This document shows, piece after piece, positions 7,824-10,098 of a DNA stretch of 10,098 bases. The stretch's first letter is position 1; each line of letters begins with the position of its first letter. The translations under genes were made by a program, and so were the position numbers. The notes under the pieces are model-generated. The model did no database searches. It saw only the letters and a program-made list of their open reading frames with translations, and was not told the origin of the DNA. Source of the DNA: Alphaproteobacteria bacterium (GTDB taxonomy: Bacteria; Pseudomonadota; Alphaproteobacteria; Sneathiellales; Sneathiellaceae); NCBI GenBank assembly GCA_006226265.1, contig SBHH01000147.1:1-10098 (forward strand), written 5' to 3'.

Positions 7824-7829
7824 TTTGCA

Positions 7830-8162
7830 TCACTGCTTCTTGCCGATTTCGTTAACGACGGCCTGCAGGGCTGCAAGATTTTCCGGTATCGCGCTGCCCG
7901 CGATCAGATCCTGCGAGGCCTTGGCGGCCGCGGCCGGATCGGTCGACAGCAATTGCTTGGAGGCGGCGATGGTGATGGCGTTATGTATCGAGTAGCTATG
8001 TTGTTGCTGGGCAATCACATTTTGCAGGGCCAGACCGACAGTATGGGCCATCTGCTGATACAGAATGGCCATCGCCTCTGCAGGGGCGTCGCCCAGAACG
8101 CTTAAATTTGCCTGTGCGACGGCGCCCGTTATCTGACTATTGACAAATGAATCTGTTGTCAT
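7830..8162 (-). CDS. RebB-family R-body protein (fifth in cluster)
   Basis: The 110-residue protein belongs to the RebB / 'killing trait' family, the small structural subunits of R-bodies. It keeps the N-terminal core VNSQITGAVAQANLSVLGDAP (7-27) and the central LYQQMAH (34-40) and LQNVIAQQQ (46-54), aligning without gaps to the first three paralogues. It is diverged elsewhere: the usual TDA is TGA, MAQ is MAH, MQN is LQN, and LYS/LYT before the D-T pair is replaced by LLSTD. Three histidines (40, 55, 60) cluster in the middle, more than in its sisters. The C-terminus IPENLAALQAVVNEIGKKQ keeps the final amphipathic helix pattern. GAGAGG precedes the ATG at about 6 bases, and the gap from the preceding paralogue is 51 bases. 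No signal peptide or cysteine is present. It is probably a minor structural or assembly member; its role is inferred from family and position. Confidence 0.85.
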   Translation of the reverse strand: MTTDSFVNSQITGAVAQANLSVLGDAPAEAMAILYQQMAHTVGLALQNVIAQQQHSYSIHNAITIAASKQLLSTDPAAAAKASQDLIAGSAIPENLAALQAVVNEIGKKQ

Positions 8163-8213
8163 TGCACCTCTCCCGCGTTGAAATTTCTATTCTTACGGTC
8201 CTTCAAACCGGGG

Positions 8214-8621
8214 TCAGGGTTTTACGGCGGACCGGTTGGCGGCAGGACGGGCTGCCGGAGAGCTTGCCTGGCTATGGGCCGCCGATGGGGCGGCCGGAGG
8301 ATAACTCTGCCGGTAAAAAGCGGCAGGCGGTGTGCCGCCCGAAAGTAAACCGGCTGTAGTGCGGCCTGCCGTTGCCGAGGACATCGACAGTATCGATTGC
8401 AAATTCTGGGCGAGTGAGGCAAGACCGAGGCTGTAGATATTCTGTTGATTCGCAACCGCGTTCTGCATGGCTGCGCCAACAGCCTGTGACGTGGTCTGAT
8501 ACAGCGTGCCAAGCGAATGCGAGGGTGCGATACCAAGGTTAATCAGGTTTGTCTGCGTAATAGCGTCTGTGATCTGGCTGTTCACCGAGCGGGGCATATC
8601 TGAGCGGTTCTGGACGGTCAT
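8214..8621 (-). CDS. RebB-family protein with Pro/Ala-rich tail (fourth in cluster)
   Basis: This is the most diverged paralogue, 135 residues long. The N-terminal half is plainly RebB: VNSQITDAITQTNLINLGIAP (13-33) and the MQNAVANQQ block at about 52-60. It has a five-residue N-terminal extension relative to its sisters. From about residue 92 the conserved end (LSGNPVAE..AAL in the sisters) is lost after LLSGG. A low-complexity tail rich in P, A, S and R replaces it (TPPAAFYRQSYPPAAPSAAH and onward). The other reading frames do not restore the missing helix, so this looks like a replaced tail, not a simple frameshift. The start at 8621 is supported by AGGAA at 6 bases; the internal Met9 has no ribosome binding site. 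Two stem-loops lie just upstream. It could be an assembly or anchoring component, in the way that the Caedibacter locus includes non-major Reb proteins; this is inference. Confidence 0.82.
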   Translation of the reverse strand: MTVQNRSDMPRSVNSQITDAITQTNLINLGIAPSHSLGTLYQTTSQAVGAAMQNAVANQQNIYSLGLASLAQNLQSILSMSSATAGRTTAGLLSGGTPPAAFYRQSYPPAAPSAAHSQASSPAARPAANRSAVKP

Positions 8622-8656
8622 GGGACTTCCTGTTCTCTGTCGTAACGAAGGGTGAA

Positions 8657-8694
8657 TATTGCGTGGCCGGGTGCGGGATGATGGCCACGCAATA
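8657..8694 (-). promoter_or_regulatory. 12-bp stem-loop between the third and fourth reb genes
   Basis: TATTGCGTGGCC (8657-8668) pairs perfectly with GGCCACGCAATA (8683-8694) around a 14-base loop. On the minus-strand transcript it is the second of two hairpins after the third reb stop, and it lies 35 bases before the fourth reb ATG. It lacks a T-run, so a role in mRNA processing, stability or attenuation is more likely than plain termination. Confidence 0.6.
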
Positions 8695-8702
8695 CTCTAT
8701 CA

Positions 8703-8722
8703 AGAGAGGGCCGTCCCTCTCT
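8703..8722 (-). terminator. 8-bp stem-loop just after the third reb gene
   Basis: AGAGAGGG (8703-8710) pairs perfectly with CCCTCTCT (8715-8722) around a tetraloop. On the minus strand it lies 11 bases past the third reb stop and is followed by TTGATAG, not a real U-run. It may be a weak or partial terminator or an exonuclease barrier that favours the first three reb genes. Confidence 0.45.
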
Positions 8723-8733
8723 CAATCGGCCGG

Positions 8734-9090
8734 TCAGGTATTGAATTTCGGGGCATTGGAGCTTTCATTCCGGAAACTCGCAAGAACCCCCTTGAGCGCC
8801 GCCATGGTCTCGGCCACCGGGTTACCGCTCAGAACTTCCTGAGTGGCCTTGCCCTCGGCGGCGGTATCAAGCGTGTAGAGCAGGCTGACCGCGCCCGTCA
8901 CCACAGCGGAATCGATGGAGTTCTTGTGCTGCTGATTGGCAACCATGTTCTGCATCGACATACCGGTTGACTGGGCCATCATCTGATAAAGCATGCCCAT
9001 GGATTCTGCCGGCGCATCACCAAGCACTTTCACGTTCGTCTGTGTAACAGCATCGGTAATCTGGCTGTTCATCCAGGTATTGTCCGCCAT
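8734..9090 (-). CDS. RebB-family R-body structural protein (third in cluster)
   Basis: A 118-residue canonical RebB-family protein. Its conserved features are MNSQITDAVTQTNVKVLGDA (7-26), LYQMMAQ (34-40), MQNMVANQQ (46-54), LLYTLDTA in the second half and QEVLSGNPVAETMAALKGVL near the end. A 12-residue polar tail (RNESSNAPKFNT) follows the last helix. It is rich in methionine, alanine and glutamine, has no cysteine and no signal peptide, and so fits a cytoplasmic subunit that polymerises into the R-body ribbon. AAGGAG lies about 8 bases before the ATG. The gap to the preceding paralogue is 41 bases; the two stem-loops follow its stop. Together with the two genes before it, this is the best-conserved trio and the likely core of the ribbon. 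Confidence 0.9.
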   Translation of the reverse strand: MADNTWMNSQITDAVTQTNVKVLGDAPAESMGMLYQMMAQSTGMSMQNMVANQQHKNSIDSAVVTGAVSLLYTLDTAAEGKATQEVLSGNPVAETMAALKGVLASFRNESSNAPKFNT

Positions 9091-9131
9091 TCTTTCTCTC
9101 CTTTAATTGCGTTCGAATTCATCAAAGCGGC

Positions 9132-9452
9132 CTAAAATGCACCGGCGGCGGCCTGCAGGGAGGTAAGGGCTTCCGCGACCGGATTACCGCCCAACACCTC
9201 GGACGTGGCCTTCGCATCGGCCGAGGTCGACATGGCGTAAAGCACGTTCGTGCCCTGCGTCGTTACCGCAAGGTCGACGGTGTTCGCGCCCTGCTGGTTG
9301 GCAACGGCGTTCTGCATGCTGGCGCCGACCACCTGCGCGAAGACCTGATAGGCATTGGCCATGGCGATTGATGGCGCATCGCCCAGCACGCCCACGTTGG
9401 CCTGGGTGATGGAATCGGTAATCTGTGCATTGACTGGTGTATCCCCTGGCAT
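9132..9452 (-). CDS. RebB-family R-body structural protein (second in cluster)
   Basis: A 106-residue protein, close in size and sequence style to the Caedibacter RebB subunit. It reads VNAQITDSITQANVGVLGDA (7-26), AYQVFAQVVGASMQNAVANQQ (34-54), VLYAMSTSADAKATSEVLGG and NPVAEALTSLQAAAGAF at the end, with no tail. It has one lysine and no arginine, histidine or cysteine, against seven acidic residues, so its charge depends almost wholly on carboxylates. That is of interest because R-body unrolling is pH-driven in the known systems. AAGGAG lies 8 bases upstream of this ATG; an out-of-frame ATG at 9459 lies too close to it. The gap to the first reb gene is 38 bases. It is the most likely major-subunit candidate. 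Confidence 0.9.
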   Translation of the reverse strand: MPGDTPVNAQITDSITQANVGVLGDAPSIAMANAYQVFAQVVGASMQNAVANQQGANTVDLAVTTQGTNVLYAMSTSADAKATSEVLGGNPVAEALTSLQAAAGAF

Positions 9453-9490
9453 GGGTCATTCTCCTTTTCGAAAATTCAGGACCATTCCTG

Positions 9491-9856
9491 CTAACTCTTG
9501 TCTTGGGTTTGGGACTTCTGTTGTGATTGCGCTTTTTTCAGTTCAACAATGATAGCCTTAAGCGCAGAGACTATTTCCGCATTCGCGTTCCCCGACAGAA
9601 TCTCCTGCGTCACCCTCGCTTCCGTAGAATTGTCGATGCTATAGAGCATGGCGATCCCCTGGCTGACGATGGCGTTGTCGATGGTATTCATGCTATGCTG
9701 GTTGGCGACCGCATTTTGCATGGAAACACCGGCGGCCTGCGCCATCATCTGATAGGCCGTGCCCATCGACTGGGCAGCAGCATTGCCAACTACCATGAGG
9801 CTGGCCTGGGTGACGGCATCTGTGATCTGGCTGTTGACGGGTGTGTCGTTTGCCAT
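9491..9856 (-). CDS. RebB-family R-body structural protein (first in cluster)
   Basis: A 121-residue RebB-family protein that heads the cluster. It has VNSQITDAVTQASLMVVGNA (7-26), AYQMMAQAAGVSMQNAVANQ (34-53), AMLYSIDNS, TQEILSGNANAEIVSALKAI and then a polar tail rich in K, Q and S (about 105-121) that holds all its lysines except one or two. It has no cysteine and no signal peptide. AGAGGA lies about 7 bases before the ATG. It is the first gene after the 242-base non-coding leader and so probably first on the transcript, followed by four paralogues with gaps of 38, 41, 112 and 51 bases. R-bodies need more than one Reb protein to assemble in the known systems, so this array is consistent with a complete or nearly complete set. 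Confidence 0.9.
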   Translation of the reverse strand: MANDTPVNSQITDAVTQASLMVVGNAAAQSMGTAYQMMAQAAGVSMQNAVANQHSMNTIDNAIVSQGIAMLYSIDNSTEARVTQEILSGNANAEIVSALKAIIVELKKAQSQQKSQTQDKS

Positions 9857-10098
9857 GGGTAATCCTCTTTCGTTCTGCCGATTGCGGTTGAGGGAAATAC
9901 ATCCTTCAATCCGTGCTGAAGACGAAAGGGAATGAGAATATGTGACAGGGGAGTGAGATTTTCTTGTGCCCCTTTGCGAATACTCGCATTCGGAACATCT
10001 TTAACCCCGGGCAAAACTGCGAAAAATCATTCCGGCGCTTTTCGGGATCGGTGCCTCCCGGAGAACCCGGAAAGAAAAGGCAGTCGCTGCCTGTCTGT
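9857..10098 (-). promoter_or_regulatory. Non-coding leader/promoter region of the reb cluster
   Basis: No convincing gene is seen in these 242 bases up to the window edge. The region presumably carries the reb promoter, but I find no clear -35/-10 pair, no -24/-12 site and no GGAAC..CGTT stress-sigma site on the minus strand. It holds a small palindrome at 9975-9992 and a GC-rich stretch (about 10036-10071) with several CCGG blocks and a short CGGGA/TCCCG stem that could belong to the end of a gene further out. Confidence 0.4.
9975..9992. repeat. Overlapping palindromes in the reb leader
   Basis: Two mutually exclusive inverted repeats overlap: TGCGA-ATAC-TCGCA (9975-9988) and CGAAT-ACTCGC-ATTCG (9977-9992). 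They lie about 120 bases before the first reb start. A dimeric-regulator site or a small RNA switch is possible, but the arms are only five bases each. Confidence 0.3.

Noticed and set aside
7372..7829. A complete IS3 element around the OrfA-like gene
   Set aside because: There is no space for OrfB, no slippery heptamer, and no matching TG...CA terminal repeats or target duplication that I can find by eye.
8222..8536. Possible frameshift in the fourth reb gene restoring the missing C-terminus in another frame
   Set aside because: The other same-strand frame gives an Arg/Pro-rich sequence with no RebB-like helix, so the altered tail is not explained by one frameshift.
9184..9459. An alternative 91-residue frame starting at an ATG just before the second reb gene
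   Set aside because: Its ATG is only one base after AAGGAG, and the protein is Arg/His-rich nonsense antisense to nothing but out of frame with a conserved RebB protein.
7830..9856. Regularly spaced repeated sequence suggestive of a repeat array
   Set aside because: The similarity comes from diverged paralogous reading frames about 350-400 bases apart, each with its own ribosome binding site, so it is not CRISPR-like or a simple repeat.

Overview
The window looks like the chromosome of an alphaproteobacterium: GC-rich codons, a peroxisomal-type FadB/FadJ fusion enzyme, a family III CoA-transferase, and short intergenic gaps with AAGGAG-like ribosome binding sites. Genus cannot be assigned from the sequence alone. 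Apart from the first gene, everything is on the minus strand.

Region 1 (2-2139): a complete bifunctional enoyl-CoA hydratase/3-hydroxyacyl-CoA dehydrogenase on the plus strand. It ends at a bidirectional hairpin terminator that also serves the convergent minus-strand genes.

Region 2 (2124-7383): read leftward, the genes are recQ helicase, a divergent DNA-3-methyladenine glycosylase I-like protein, a CaiB/BaiF (family III) CoA-transferase and a 14-segment DHA2 drug/proton antiporter. The last two are only 9 bases apart and look translationally coupled. recQ has a promoter placed so that its mRNA would be leaderless. The glycosylase-like protein has lost the family's key active-site glutamate and zinc cysteines.

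Region 3 (7436-7726): an orphan IS3-family OrfA-type helix-turn-helix protein with no OrfB and no visible terminal repeats. It is a possible remnant or domesticated transposase piece.

Region 4 (7830-9856): the most interesting part. Five consecutive small paralogues of the RebB / 'killing trait' family form an R-body (refractile body) locus. R-bodies are coiled protein ribbons that unroll on a trigger such as low pH; in Caedibacter they rupture the membranes of susceptible paramecia. The first three genes (9856 to 8734) are canonical. A gap with two strong stem-loops follows, then two diverged members, one with a Pro/Ala-rich tail. A 242-base non-coding leader (9857-10098) with a small palindrome precedes the first gene, and the locus may continue beyond the window.
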